A stretch of 64,000 bases of DNA from Clostridium folliculivorans. GTDB taxonomy: Bacteria > Bacillota > Clostridia > Clostridiales > Clostridiaceae. Under the pieces are notes generated by a model, which was not told where the DNA came from, searched no databases, and was given only the letters and a program-made list of their open reading frames with translations. This document shows positions 35,739-45,327 of the stretch, one piece after another. Within the stretch, counting starts at the first letter, position 1, and each line of letters begins with the position of its first letter. A program made the translations under genes and the position numbers. The stretch spans positions 248,001 through 312,000 of the forward strand of contig NZ_BQXY01000003.1 in NCBI RefSeq assembly GCF_024341905.1, read 5' to 3'.

Positions 35739-36968
35739 ATGAAAGAAGATTTTTTAAGAAAATATGCTGAACTTGCAGTAAAAACTGGCGTTAACATACA
35801 AAAGGGACAGCTTTTAGTTATTACTTCGCCAATCGAGTGTGCTCCTTTTACTAGATTAGCAACAGAAGTTGCTTACGAATCTGGTGCAAAGGACGTTATC
35901 GTTCAATGGAATGATGAAATCTGTACCAAGATTAAATACTTAAAGGCTCCTGAAGAAGTATTCGATACAATTCCTCAGTGGATGGTTGATTCTAGACTTT
36001 CATCAGCAAAAGAAGGAGCTGCTTTTTTAAGTATATCTGCTGCAGATCCTGAACTTTTAAAAAATGTTGATCCTAAAAGAATTGCAAAATCTCAAAAAAC
36101 TTCTCAGTTAGCGTTAAAGGAATTTAGCGAAAGGCTCATGAGCAATAAAAATTCTTGGGCTGTAGTTTCAATTCCAACTACAGGCTGGGCTACTAAGGTA
36201 TTTCCAAACAGCACTCCAGAAGAAGCTGTTGAGCTATTATGGAATGAAATCTTTAAAGTAGTTAGAGTTGATAGTGAAGATCCAGTTGCAGCTTGGGATA
36301 CTCATAAAAATACCCTAAGTAAAAAAATGAATTTCCTTAACTCTAAGAACTTTAAATCTCTACATTATAAAAATGAAAAAGGTACTGATTTAACTATTGA
36401 GCTTCCAGACGGTCATATCTGGGCTGGAGGAGCTGATTACACTGCTGACGGTGTTGAATTCATAGCCAATATGCCTACTGAAGAAGTATTCACTCTTCCA
36501 AAGAAAACAGGCGTAAATGGAATAGTATATAGTTCAAAGCCTCTTAACTACGGCGGAAATCTAATTGATGACTTCTCTATTACCTTCAAGGATGGAAGAA
36601 TAGTTGATTTTACTGCTGAAAAAGGTTATGACACTTTAAAGAATATAGTTGAAACAGATGAAGGTTCCCACTACTTAGGAGAGGTTGCCCTTGTACCTTT
36701 TGATTCACCTATATCTAATTCAGGTATAATATTCTTTAATACTTTATATGATGAAAATGCATCCTGCCACCTTGCAATTGGAGCTTCATATCCTATTTGC
36801 ATAAAGGAAGGAGAAAATCTTAGTGAAGAAGATCTCGAAAAGAAAGGTGCTAATCAATCCATAACTCATATCGACTTTATGGTTGGAACTGAAGATCTTG
36901 AAATAGTTGGAACTACTCACGAAGGTGAAGAAATTCAAGTGTTTAAGAATGGCAACTGGGCTTTTTAA
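35739..36968 (+). CDS. Aminopeptidase, M29 family
   Basis: This 409-residue cytoplasmic metallopeptidase (AmpS/PepS-like) removes N-terminal residues from peptides. Recognisable parts are KYAELAVKTGVNIQKGQLLV at the N-terminus, LPDGHIWAGG, FIANMPTEEVFTLP, EGSHYLGEVALVP, the metal-site region ENASCHLAIG, and HIDFMVGTEDLEI near the end. The length is typical for M29. An AGAGAGGTG site precedes the ATG, and a terminator follows. It is transcribed alone. Confidence 0.93.
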   Translation: MKEDFLRKYAELAVKTGVNIQKGQLLVITSPIECAPFTRLATEVAYESGAKDVIVQWNDEICTKIKYLKAPEEVFDTIPQWMVDSRLSSAKEGAAFLSISAADPELLKNVDPKRIAKSQKTSQLALKEFSERLMSNKNSWAVVSIPTTGWATKVFPNSTPEEAVELLWNEIFKVVRVDSEDPVAAWDTHKNTLSKKMNFLNSKNFKSLHYKNEKGTDLTIELPDGHIWAGGADYTADGVEFIANMPTEEVFTLPKKTGVNGIVYSSKPLNYGGNLIDDFSITFKDGRIVDFTAEKGYDTLKNIVETDEGSHYLGEVALVPFDSPISNSGIIFFNTLYDENASCHLAIGASYPICIKEGENLSEEDLEKKGANQSITHIDFMVGTEDLEIVGTTHEGEEIQVFKNGNWAF

Positions 36969-37053
36969 TTGATTTGATTTAGTAAAAACTCTATTAGTGT
37001 AAATATCTTATTTAAATTTTCGAAAACCTAAAATTTTAACTTAGACCTAGAAT

Positions 37054-37092
37054 AAGCACTGCTATAACTAAAATTATTGCAGTGCTTTTTTG
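37054..37092 (+). terminator. Terminator of the aminopeptidase gene
   Basis: AAGCACTGC (37054-37062) pairs with GCAGTGCTT (37079-37087), followed by TTTTTG. Confidence 0.85.
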
Positions 37093-37167
37093 TATTAATT
37101 CTTTGTGACTCTATTTGAATTATAAGATGTGGTGAAACCTTAGTTACCACAGTATTTAAACACAACC

Positions 37168-37932
37168 TTACTCTTTTATCCAGTAATAGCTACAATCCTT
37201 TGTTCTATCTAGGAACCCATATTCAATAAGGTATCTTCTAAGTGTTGCATAATCATCGAATATTCTCATTAGTACTCTATTAACTTCTTTTTCTGTATAT
37301 TTCTTATCTCTTGAAAAATTGGTTATTATCTCAGAAAGTATTGCTAGCTTTTTCTTCTCTTTAGAAGGGAAAACCTTCAAAGCACCATTTTCATCAAAAT
37401 AATTCTTTCTTATATCATTTCTCTCTTGCTCACTCATATTATATCTTTCATCTAAAGTAGTTGCTGAAAGATGTGCGTTAACAAGTTTAGAACCTTCCAT
37501 TTCCTCCTCCTCCTTTGAATTATTCTTCATAAGGTCAAGAATTGCAAGAAGAGATTTTGCTTGAAGTTCTTTCTCTTTTAACTTAAATCTATAACTCCTA
37601 ACTGTAGATAAAGATAACCCCATGCTTGCTCCAATTTCCTTATCACTTAGCCCCTCATAAGTAAGCTTTATAAAATCTCTCATATTCTCACTTAACCCTG
37701 TTATTTTCTTGTTTCTTTCTATGAGAAAATCAAACATATCGCCATGCACTTCTTCGATATGCTTCTCGCAGCATTTTTCTGCATCATAAAATTCTTCATT
37801 AATCTTATAGATTCTTCCCTTCTCAAACATATCTCCACAAATCAAGCATTTAAAGTGCTTTTTTCTATCGTCGTAAAAATATCCTTTCTCTATTTCTTCT
37901 AACTCATAATCAAACAAGTAATCTTTTTCCAT
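37168..37932 (-). CDS. DUF2087 transcriptional regulator with LuxR-type HTH
   Basis: This 254-residue protein has three parts. The N-terminal segment carries C-x2-C and CC-x2-H groups (KCLICGDMFEKGRIYKI, EKCCEKHIEEVHG) that may bind metal. The central HTH is LTYEGLSDKEIGASMGLSLS and onward (about residues 85-125), and the C-terminal DUF2087 domain ends DDYATLRRYLIEYGFLDRT. Such proteins are transcription factors of unknown signal. A GAGGTG site precedes the ATG. Nothing is cotranscribed with it. Confidence 0.85.
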   Translation of the reverse strand: MEKDYLFDYELEEIEKGYFYDDRKKHFKCLICGDMFEKGRIYKINEEFYDAEKCCEKHIEEVHGDMFDFLIERNKKITGLSENMRDFIKLTYEGLSDKEIGASMGLSLSTVRSYRFKLKEKELQAKSLLAILDLMKNNSKEEEEMEGSKLVNAHLSATTLDERYNMSEQERNDIRKNYFDENGALKVFPSKEKKKLAILSEIITNFSRDKKYTEKEVNRVLMRIFDDYATLRRYLIEYGFLDRTKDCSYYWIKE

Positions 37933-38078
37933 ATTATCACCTCAATACTATTATATGCATATCAATACATTTTATCAACATTATTTAATTAAATTTATAT
38001 ATTTATAGACAATATAGTTTTAAGTTTAAAAAATATAAATCATATTTATTTTAATTTCATATGATACCTACAATTATA

Positions 38079-38170
38079 GACATACTACTTCAAATTGAAA
38101 TCTATCAAAATAAAGCTTCGTAGGCTCATCGGAAACATTATTTTGGGTCCAAAGATTTAAGTAGTGTGTC
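38079..38170. repeat. 92-bp foldback repeat, family B copy 2
   Basis: The ends GACATACTACTT and AAGTAGTGTGTC are inverted with one mismatch. The interior (AAATCTATCAAAATAAAG, TTCGTAGGCTCATCGGAAA) matches the copy at 25013, and the downstream GGAATAGAT is also shared. It lies in the 37933-38328 gap upstream of the VOC gene. Confidence 0.75.
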
Positions 38171-38328
38171 TGTTTATAGGAATAGATTTATGATAGAAGT
38201 GTTTCATCTTTATTTTGTATTTACATCGATTTGTTATATAATACTTAAGTAAAAGGTAAGCTCTGCTTAATCTCAACATTTACTTAAGCATGGCAAAAAA
38301 CATTATTAAAGGAGTCCTAGATATTATG

Positions 38329-38712
38329 AAAATTAATGCAGTTCATCATATAGCAATAATCTGCTCAGATTATGAAAAATCTAAAGATTTTTATGTTAAT
38401 AAACTTGGATTTACTATAGAAAGAGAAGTTTATAGAAAAGAAAGAGATTCCTATAAGCTAGATCTCAATGTCAATGGAGTATATCAAATCGAGCTTTTTT
38501 CTTTTCCCAATTGTCCACCAAGACCAAGCTATCCCGAAGCAAGAGGCTTAAGACATCTATCTTTTGAGGTAGATAATATCGACGAAGCAGTTCTCGAATT
38601 GAACAAGAATGGTATAGTTACTGAGCCTATAAGAATTGATGAATTCACTAACAAACGTTTTACTTTCTTCGAAGATCCAGACAATCTTCCATTAGAAATA
38701 TATGAAAAATAG
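38329..38712 (+). CDS. VOC family protein (YaeR/glyoxalase-like)
   Basis: This 127-residue protein of the vicinal oxygen chelate fold has a metal-binding His in AVHHIAIICSDYEKSKDFY, a Glu in IELFSFP, a second His in GLRHLSFEVDN, and a Glu in LPLEIYE. It resembles the YaeR group, whose substrate is unknown. The frame is open from 38290, but an AAAGGAG site points to the ATG at 38329. The stop codon lies inside the terminator stem. Confidence 0.85.
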   Translation, partial: KINAVHHIAIICSDYEKSKDFYVNKLGFTIEREVYRKERDSYKLDLNVNGVYQIELFSFPNCPPRPSYPEARGLRHLSFEVDNIDEAVLELNKNGIVTEPIRIDEFTNKRFTFFEDPDNLPLEIYEK

Positions 38713-38740
38713 CCTTTGAATTCCTCAAAGGCTATTTTTC
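38707..38740. terminator. Bidirectional terminator between VOC gene and nagZ
   Basis: AAATAGCCTTTGA and TCAAAGGCTATTT form a 13-base perfect stem with T runs on both strands. The plus arm includes the VOC stop codon, and on the minus strand it ends the aro operon. Confidence 0.85.
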
Positions 38741-38764
38741 CATTTATGAAATTAAGATGTCTCT

Positions 38765-38810
38765 ACATCCAATGCTTTAATGAGCTTCGCAAAGAATTAA
38801 TATGATTTTA
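38765..38810. repeat. Single arm of repeat family C
   Basis: CTTTAATGAGCTTCGCAAAG followed by AATTAATATGATTTT matches the reverse complement of the 3' arm of the foldback at 12844-13045 with a few differences. It is located just after nagZ. Confidence 0.65.
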
Positions 38811-38819
38811 AAAGAATGA

Positions 38820-40085
38820 TTATTTTAAAATAGATGTAATTTTATTGTTTATGTCTTGCATGTTATACTGCTGTTGTTTTTCCTCGCCTATCTTATACTT
38901 ATCCTTTAGCTTGAGTATCCTATATACCTTTTCATCAATTTCCTGCTCTGTTATTTCTTTATTGTTAATCGCTGTCTTTATAGATTCGATTACAGTTTTT
39001 TCTTTATTGTAGTCGTGGCATACAAGAACTATATCACTTCCAGCTTTTAGAGAGGTTACTGCAGCTTTATTTATATCATAGTTTAAGGTTATTGCTCCCA
39101 TAGTCATGTCATCAGTTATTATAACTCCATTAAACCCCAGTTCCTTTCTAAGTAAATCTGATATAACTACTTTAGAAAGAGATGATGGATATGTCTTATC
39201 AATGTTTGGCAATAAGATATGTGCAACCATAACCATGTCAGCTCCATTATCTATTGCTTCTTTAAAAGGTATAAGTTCAAAGCTTCTCAATCTATTAATA
39301 TCATTATTTACTGTTGGAAGTCCTTTGTGGGAATCCACTGAAGTATCTCCATGACCAGGGAAGTGCTTAACTGCTGATATTATGTTTTTAGACTGAATTC
39401 CGTTCATTGTAGCAACTCCAAGTTTTGATACTAACTCAGCGTTATTGCCAAAAGATCTATCACCTATAATTGGGTTTTTAGGATTACTATTTATATCTAA
39501 TACTGGTGCAAAATCCAGGTTAAATCCTACTGAGCTAACTTCTTCTCCTAAGATTTCACCAACCTTTTTTGATATATCCTCATTATTCTTCTTGCCTATA
39601 GTTCCACTACTAGGGAGTTTTTTGTATTCAGCTGGCATTCTTGAAACTCTGCCACCTTCTTCGTCTACTCCTAGGAATAGAGGAATACCTGTTCCATTTA
39701 TGTTTTTTAATGATTGAACTAAAGCCAATGCCTGATTTCTACTACTTATATTTTCTTTGAAAAAGATTACTCCACCCACATGGTAATTTTTTATAAGTTC
39801 CTTAGTATTATCATTTATCTCAGTACCTTCAATACCTACAATCGTAAGCTGACCTATTTTTTCATCCAAAGTTAAAGATTTTAGTTTTTCTTTAATAGGA
39901 TCTTTTTCATCTATAGGTGTATTGATATTTGAACTATTATTACTAGATCCTTTATTTATATCGCTTGGATTATTTCTGGAGAAAAACTTATCTAAATACA
40001 TCTTTCCTCCACCAATATAATATCCACCTACAAAAGCTATTAAGATAATAAATATAATTGCTAATACTACTAGGAACTTACGCAT
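38820..40085 (-). CDS. nagZ: Beta-N-acetylhexosaminidase (GH3)
   Basis: This 421-residue protein has a signal anchor (about residues 4-23), a Ser/Asn-rich linker, and a GH3 domain that removes N-acetylglucosamine from muropeptides. The dyad motif is KHFPGHGDTSVDSHKGLP and the nucleophile aspartate lies in IITDDMTMGAI. The anchor suggests action outside the membrane. It follows tyrA by 14 bases as the last gene of the aro operon, although its function is unrelated. A GGTGGTG site precedes the ATG. Confidence 0.9.
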   Translation of the reverse strand: MRKFLVVLAIIFIILIAFVGGYYIGGGKMYLDKFFSRNNPSDINKGSSNNSSNINTPIDEKDPIKEKLKSLTLDEKIGQLTIVGIEGTEINDNTKELIKNYHVGGVIFFKENISSRNQALALVQSLKNINGTGIPLFLGVDEEGGRVSRMPAEYKKLPSSGTIGKKNNEDISKKVGEILGEEVSSVGFNLDFAPVLDINSNPKNPIIGDRSFGNNAELVSKLGVATMNGIQSKNIISAVKHFPGHGDTSVDSHKGLPTVNNDINRLRSFELIPFKEAIDNGADMVMVAHILLPNIDKTYPSSLSKVVISDLLRKELGFNGVIITDDMTMGAITLNYDINKAAVTSLKAGSDIVLVCHDYNKEKTVIESIKTAINNKEITEQEIDEKVYRILKLKDKYKIGEEKQQQYNMQDINNKITSILK

Positions 40086-40099
40086 ATTACACCACCATT

Positions 40100-40933
40100 C
40101 TAAAGTTTTTCTCTTCTCCTTGAAGACTCTTTAAATATTTCTATAAGTTTCTCTTTATCATTATTGACCAAGGATTTTTTTATATCCTCAAGTTTTACCT
40201 GAAAAACTTCAATGGTGCTTATTAAATTCTCTCTATTTGATAAAAAAAGTTCACTCCATAATTCTTCATTTATATTAGCTATCCTAGTAAGATCTCTGTA
40301 ACTATCACCAATAAGTTCACCAGTTGGATATTTATCATCATCACTGTTTACTAATGCTACTGCCATAGCGTGTGGAAGTTGAGAAGTGTATGCAACTATT
40401 TTATCATGTTCATAAGGATTCACTTTTTTTACGTTAGAAAATCCAATAGAATAAACTAAGTCTTCAACAATTTTAAGATTCTCAGCTTTATTATTATGAT
40501 GAGGTGTTAATATATAGTTAGCCCCTTTAAACACCTCTGCTGATGCAAAATCAATTCCTTTTTTCTCTCTTCCTGCCATAGGATGACCAAATACAAAATC
40601 AACATTTTCTCCAACAGAATCTAGTATATCATCTACCATTATTCCTTTAACCCCAGTAGCATCAGTAATGATTGCTCCCTTTTTAAAATACTGCTTATTG
40701 CTTTCGATAAATTTAAGTACAGACATTGGATATATACATAAAATTACTAAATCAGATATTTCTAAAGGTTCTTTTCCTTCTAAATATCCTTTTTTTATTA
40801 TTCCAAGGCTTTCAGCCTTACTTAATGTAGATACATCACTATCTATACCATAGACTTCATGTTCCTCAAACGGCTTTAAAGCTTTTGCAAAGGAACCGCC
40901 TATAACACCTAGCCCCACTATAGTTATATTCAT
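40100..40933 (-). CDS. tyrA: Prephenate dehydrogenase
   Basis: This enzyme of about 277 residues oxidatively decarboxylates prephenate to 4-hydroxyphenylpyruvate for tyrosine. The Rossmann motif GLGVIGGSFAKAL is near the N-terminus, and the family histidine lies in FGHPMAGREKKG. The SQLPHAMAVAL segment and a helical dimerisation domain follow, with no ACT domain. The GGGG site overlaps the first in-frame ATG (40939), so the ATG at 40933 is preferred. It is in the aro operon between aroE and nagZ. Confidence 0.93.
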   Translation of the reverse strand: MNITIVGLGVIGGSFAKALKPFEEHEVYGIDSDVSTLSKAESLGIIKKGYLEGKEPLEISDLVILCIYPMSVLKFIESNKQYFKKGAIITDATGVKGIMVDDILDSVGENVDFVFGHPMAGREKKGIDFASAEVFKGANYILTPHHNNKAENLKIVEDLVYSIGFSNVKKVNPYEHDKIVAYTSQLPHAMAVALVNSDDDKYPTGELIGDSYRDLTRIANINEELWSELFLSNRENLISTIEVFQVKLEDIKKSLVNNDKEKLIEIFKESSRRREKL

Positions 40934-40985
40934 CTTCATCCCCCGATGTTCGAATTTAAGTTAATATATTTATTTGCTTATAAAT

Positions 40986-41813
40986 TTATTTATGCTTGCC
41001 TTGATTTAGAATCTCACTTAGTCCTTTATAAAGTTCATCACCTATTTCATAAGATAACTTTTTATCAAGCCATATTTCTTCTGCTTTAATCCCTTGAGCT
41101 ATAAGCATGTACAGTCCGTCAACAGTTTTCTTTCCTAAGCTTTTAGCTCTTTTTAGCAATTCCGTTTCTAAAGGATTATATACTATATCTACAACCGTAT
41201 GGCACTTTTCAATTACTTCATCCTTTATAGGTGAATATCCAACCTTAGGAAACATGCCAACTGGAGTGGTATTGACTATGATATCTATATCATTTCTCTC
41301 CTCAAGCTCAGAATAGCTTATGCACTTATTGTTAGGATATTTTCCAGCTGCTAAAATCTTATCTCTTGAAACTAAATATATATCTCCAGCTTTTTGGTCA
41401 GCTATATACTGAACCACTGCCTTAGAAGCTCCACCAGTTCCAAGTACTGCAACAACTTTATTCTTCACATCCACATCATTTCTTAAAAGCAGCTCTCCAA
41501 AACCAAAATAATCAGTGTTATATCCTATTGTCCTGTCTTCTTCTATTTTTATGGTGTTAATAGCCCCTATATTCCTAGCTTCTTCTGAAATATAATCTAA
41601 CTGCTCCATAAGTATCTCCTTGTACGGTATTGTTACATTAACACCATTTATACCTAGAACCTTTAAAGATTCTACAGTCATACTTATATTTTTCTGCTTT
41701 ATCTCATATAAAGAAAAACTAGCGTTTAAATTAAGTTTTTCAAATACTTTTTTATGAATCTCTGGAGAAAGACTATGTGATAGTTTTTCCCCAATTAAAC
41801 CATATGCATTCAT
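40986..41813 (-). CDS. aroE: Shikimate dehydrogenase
   Basis: This 275-residue NADPH enzyme reduces 3-dehydroshikimate to shikimate. The substrate pocket SHSLSPEIHKKVF is at residues 12-24, the catalytic lysine lies in TIPYKE, and the nucleotide loop is GTGGASKAVVQY. NTTPVGMFP and a C-terminal QGIKAEEIW helix complete the fold. It follows pheA by 19 bases in the aro operon. Confidence 0.95.
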   Translation of the reverse strand: MNAYGLIGEKLSHSLSPEIHKKVFEKLNLNASFSLYEIKQKNISMTVESLKVLGINGVNVTIPYKEILMEQLDYISEEARNIGAINTIKIEEDRTIGYNTDYFGFGELLLRNDVDVKNKVVAVLGTGGASKAVVQYIADQKAGDIYLVSRDKILAAGKYPNNKCISYSELEERNDIDIIVNTTPVGMFPKVGYSPIKDEVIEKCHTVVDIVYNPLETELLKRAKSLGKKTVDGLYMLIAQGIKAEEIWLDKKLSYEIGDELYKGLSEILNQGKHK

Positions 41814-41832
41814 TTCCCCACACCATAGACTC

Positions 41833-42987
41833 TTAATTACAGACGTCTAATTCCCTTCTATATACTCCTAAAAGTTTGAAATACGAACTGCTTTTTTCGA
41901 AGACTTCTAATAAATCTTTTACTACTATATCTTTTATATTTCCTTCAAAATCTATATAAAAGAAATACTTCCAAGGTTCCTTTGCTATAGGTCTAGACTC
42001 TATTTTAATCATATTAAGATTATTTACTGAAAACCATTTTAGTGCATTAAAAAGTGCTCCTGCTTTATTTTCAACCGCAAAAACCACTGATATTTTATTG
42101 TTGGATGCATTATTTATTATGTTTTTTCCAACAATAATAAATCTTGTAAAATTGTCTTCTTCATTACTTATTTCTTCTTTAATTACAGAAAGATTAAAGA
42201 TATCTGCTGCTCTTTTTGATGCTATTGCTCCCTTTTCTTTTGTACCTTCTTTACTTACATGTTCTGCACTTATTGCCGTATTAAAATAAGGTATAGACTT
42301 TACATCCTTAAGATTATTTAGGTACACACTGCACTGCTCAAAGCCTTGAGGGTGGGAATATATCTCTCTTAAGTCTTCTTCCTTTGCACCTTCTATTCCT
42401 AAAAGATGGTGTTCTATTTTTATACACTTTTCAGCAACAATAAAGAATCCATATTTTCTTAAAAGATCATATACTTCCTTAACAGCTCCAGTAGATGAGT
42501 TTTCAATTGGAAGTACTCCAAAATCAATCTCATCCTTATCCAAAGCCCTAAATACATCTTCAAATCTTTCGTAATTTGATGTCTTATGCTTATTTCCAAA
42601 GTAACTTAAAAGAGCTTCTTCTGAGTAAGATCCATTTACACCTTGATACCCTAATCTTAAATCTTTTTGTTTATAAAAAGATTCTTCTTCATTGCTGTAT
42701 TCGCTACTTGCCCCATCCTTTGAAAGTTCAACTGACTGATATTTTTTACTTATATCCATCATAGATAATATAAACTCTCTTGCAAAAGGCTTTAAAGAAT
42801 CATCTCCAATACGAGAAACATTTTTCTCAATTACTTGCTCTTCTCTATTCCCATTATATATTGGAAGATTATTTTCTTTCTTATATCTTGCTACCTTAGT
42901 TACAACTTCCATACGCTCTTGAAATAGTTCTATTATCTTCTTATCTATATCATCTATGGATTTTCTATACTGTTCAATATCACTCAT
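41833..42987 (-). CDS. pheA: Bifunctional chorismate mutase / prephenate dehydratase
   Basis: This 384-residue fusion has an AroQ chorismate mutase at residues 1-90 (YRKSIDDIDKKIIELFQERM) and prephenate dehydratase at about 108-285 (GYQGVNGSYSEEAL, PIENSSTGAV, NFTRFIIVGK). The C-terminal ACT domain carries the phenylalanine-binding IKIESRP motif. It makes phenylpyruvate and should be feedback-inhibited by phenylalanine. The start overlaps the aroC stop by one base. Confidence 0.95.
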   Translation of the reverse strand: MSDIEQYRKSIDDIDKKIIELFQERMEVVTKVARYKKENNLPIYNGNREEQVIEKNVSRIGDDSLKPFAREFILSMMDISKKYQSVELSKDGASSEYSNEEESFYKQKDLRLGYQGVNGSYSEEALLSYFGNKHKTSNYERFEDVFRALDKDEIDFGVLPIENSSTGAVKEVYDLLRKYGFFIVAEKCIKIEHHLLGIEGAKEEDLREIYSHPQGFEQCSVYLNNLKDVKSIPYFNTAISAEHVSKEGTKEKGAIASKRAADIFNLSVIKEEISNEEDNFTRFIIVGKNIINNASNNKISVVFAVENKAGALFNALKWFSVNNLNMIKIESRPIAKEPWKYFFYIDFEGNIKDIVVKDLLEVFEKSSSYFKLLGVYRRELDVCN

Positions 42988-44069
42988 TAAAATTCTCCTT
43001 CCATAAGGTCAAGTAATGCTAGTGCTGCAATAGCTTCGATAACCACTACAGCTCTAGGAACTATACACGGATCATGCCTTCCTTCAATCTGCAACTTAGT
43101 ATCTTCTTTATTTTCAATATCTACTGTATCTTGGTATTTTATTATTGAAGCAGTTGGCTTTATAGCAACATTAAATAATATTGGCATTCCATTAGTTAGC
43201 CCACCTAAAATTCCACCATTATTATTTGTCTTTGTAGCAACTTTTTCTCCTTCATAATAATATGAATCATTTGCTTCAGAGCCTTTAAGTTTTGTAAGTT
43301 CAAAGCCTTTTCCAAACTCAATTCCTTTCACAGCAGGTACTGAAAAGGCAAGATGAGCAATAGTACTTTCAACTGAGTCAAAGAATGGAGCTCCAACTCC
43401 AGCATTTATCCCTGTTATAGCACATTGCACTATTCCTCCAACAGAATCCCCTTCCATTTTGGCTGATAGAATCCTATGCTCCATTAATGCTTTTTTATTA
43501 TCATCAATTATAGGAAGATCTTTTTCTTTAACGGACTCTAAAATGCTGTTATCAATATTTAAAGGATTAAGCTCCGTATCCTCTATATCTGCAATTGACT
43601 TTATATGAGCTCCTATATTAATACCTTTTTCTTTTAAAATGGATTTTGCTATAGCTCCTGCAAATACTAAAGGTGCGGTTATTCTACCTGAGAAGTGTCC
43701 ACCACCTCTATAGTCATTGAAACCTTTATATTTTATTGAGGCTGGATAATCAGAATGGCTTGGTCTCATTACGCTTTTTAACTTACTATAGTCTTTAGAT
43801 CTGGTGTCATTATTTCTTATTATTCCACAAAGAGGTGCTCCAGTGGTTTTTCCGTTGAATATACCACTTAGTATTTCAACCTTATCTTCTTCTTTTCTTG
43901 CTGTAGTCAAATTGCTATTGCCTGGAGCTCTTCTTTTCATATCTTTATAAATTTCTTCTTCATTTATATCTTTTCCAACAGGAAGCCCACTGATATTAAT
44001 ACCAATAGCTCCCCCATGAGATTCTCCAAATATGGATATCTTTATATTATTACCCCATACTCCACTCAT
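42987..44069 (-). CDS. aroC: Chorismate synthase
   Basis: This 360-residue FMN-dependent enzyme forms chorismate from EPSP. The signatures are FGESHGGAIG near the N-terminus, YRGGGHFSGRITA, and GRHDPCIVPRAVVVIEA near the C-terminus. It overlaps the end of aroA by 20 bases, and a GGGGGCGA site lies within aroA. It needs reduced FMN from the cell. Confidence 0.96.
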   Translation of the reverse strand: MSGVWGNNIKISIFGESHGGAIGINISGLPVGKDINEEEIYKDMKRRAPGNSNLTTARKEEDKVEILSGIFNGKTTGAPLCGIIRNNDTRSKDYSKLKSVMRPSHSDYPASIKYKGFNDYRGGGHFSGRITAPLVFAGAIAKSILKEKGINIGAHIKSIADIEDTELNPLNIDNSILESVKEKDLPIIDDNKKALMEHRILSAKMEGDSVGGIVQCAITGINAGVGAPFFDSVESTIAHLAFSVPAVKGIEFGKGFELTKLKGSEANDSYYYEGEKVATKTNNNGGILGGLTNGMPILFNVAIKPTASIIKYQDTVDIENKEDTKLQIEGRHDPCIVPRAVVVIEAIAALALLDLMEGEF

Positions 44070-45327
44070 CTATTTCGCCCCCTAAAGCTTTATAATCCTT
44101 CCAAAAACCTGGGTATGACTTTCTTACGCATTCTGGATCATCAATTATAATCGGCTTTTCACATCTAGTTGCAGCTATTGCTAAACTCATAGCAATTCGA
44201 TGATCTTTGAAAGAACTAACTTCTCCTCCCGTAAGCTTTTCTACACCTTCAATAACCATATAATCAGTACCTTCCTCTACTTTAGCCCCTAATTTATTCA
44301 ATTCAGAAGATATGGCACTTAATCTATCACATTCTTTTATTCTTAATCGACCTGCATTAATTATCTTAGTAGTTCCTTTAGCCAAAGCTGCAGCTACTGT
44401 TATTACAGGAATTATATCTGGACATTGTGCTGCATCTATAGTAGTTCCAACTAAATTTTCAACTGATAAAGAAACCTTTTTATCTGAAGTACTTATATTA
44501 GCTCCCATTCTGCTAAGTATATCTAATACTTCTTTATCTCCCTGAAGACTTTGGAGATTTAGCTTAGAAAGTTCAACTGAATTTCCGAGTGAACTAGCAA
44601 CAAGATAAAAGGCAGCTTGAGAGAAATCACCTTCAACTTCATAATTTGTAGCTTTATATGATTGATTTCCTTCTATTATAAATTCCTTATAATCATTATT
44701 TATAATTTCTATGCCGAATCTTTTCATCATCTCTAAAGTTAGATCAATATATCCTTTTGATTCTAGTTTTGTTGTAATGATAATCCTTGAAGTTCCATTT
44801 AGAAGAGGGAGAGTAAATAGTAATCCACTAATAAATTGAGAACTTATGTCTCCTTTAATATAGAACTCATCACTTTCCAGTTGTCCTTTTACAGATAAGC
44901 AAAGTTCGCCTTCTTTATTACTCCACTTTATCCCTTGTTCATCAAATATTTCATAATAAGGTTTAAGCGGCCTTTTTCCTAGATTCCCTTTACCCACAAA
45001 AGTTATATTATTTTCTTTTATAAGAAATATAGGTACAATAAATCTTAAAGTAGAACCTGACTCATTGCAGTCAATTATGGCACCTGTTTCAGCTTCAAGT
45101 TCTCCACCTTTAACTTTAACCCAATTATCCCCTTTTTCAAACTTAGCTCCTAGCTTTTCTATAGCACTTAAAGTTGCCACTATGTCATCTGAAAAATCAA
45201 TATTTGTTATTAAACTTTCTTCTCTACTTAAAGCCGCACATATTATAGCTCTATGAGCCATGCTCTTAGATGGCGGAATGTTTATATTCCCACTTATTGG
45301 CTTGGGCTTTATCTGTATCTTATTCAT
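44050..45327 (-). CDS. aroA: 3-phosphoshikimate 1-carboxyvinyltransferase (EPSP synthase)
   Basis: This 425-residue enzyme transfers enolpyruvyl from PEP to shikimate 3-phosphate. NIPPSKSMAHRAIICAAL at the N-terminus, CNESGSTLRFIVPI, and the late KECDRLSAISSELNKLGA and DHRIAMSLAIA motifs are all present. The start overlaps the aroB stop, and a GGAGG site precedes it. The motif composition is of the general EPSP synthase fold; class I or II was not decided. Confidence 0.95.
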   Translation of the reverse strand: MNKIQIKPKPISGNINIPPSKSMAHRAIICAALSREESLITNIDFSDDIVATLSAIEKLGAKFEKGDNWVKVKGGELEAETGAIIDCNESGSTLRFIVPIFLIKENNITFVGKGNLGKRPLKPYYEIFDEQGIKWSNKEGELCLSVKGQLESDEFYIKGDISSQFISGLLFTLPLLNGTSRIIITTKLESKGYIDLTLEMMKRFGIEIINNDYKEFIIEGNQSYKATNYEVEGDFSQAAFYLVASSLGNSVELSKLNLQSLQGDKEVLDILSRMGANISTSDKKVSLSVENLVGTTIDAAQCPDIIPVITVAAALAKGTTKIINAGRLRIKECDRLSAISSELNKLGAKVEEGTDYMVIEGVEKLTGGEVSSFKDHRIAMSLAIAATRCEKPIIIDDPECVRKSYPGFWKDYKALGGEIDEWSMG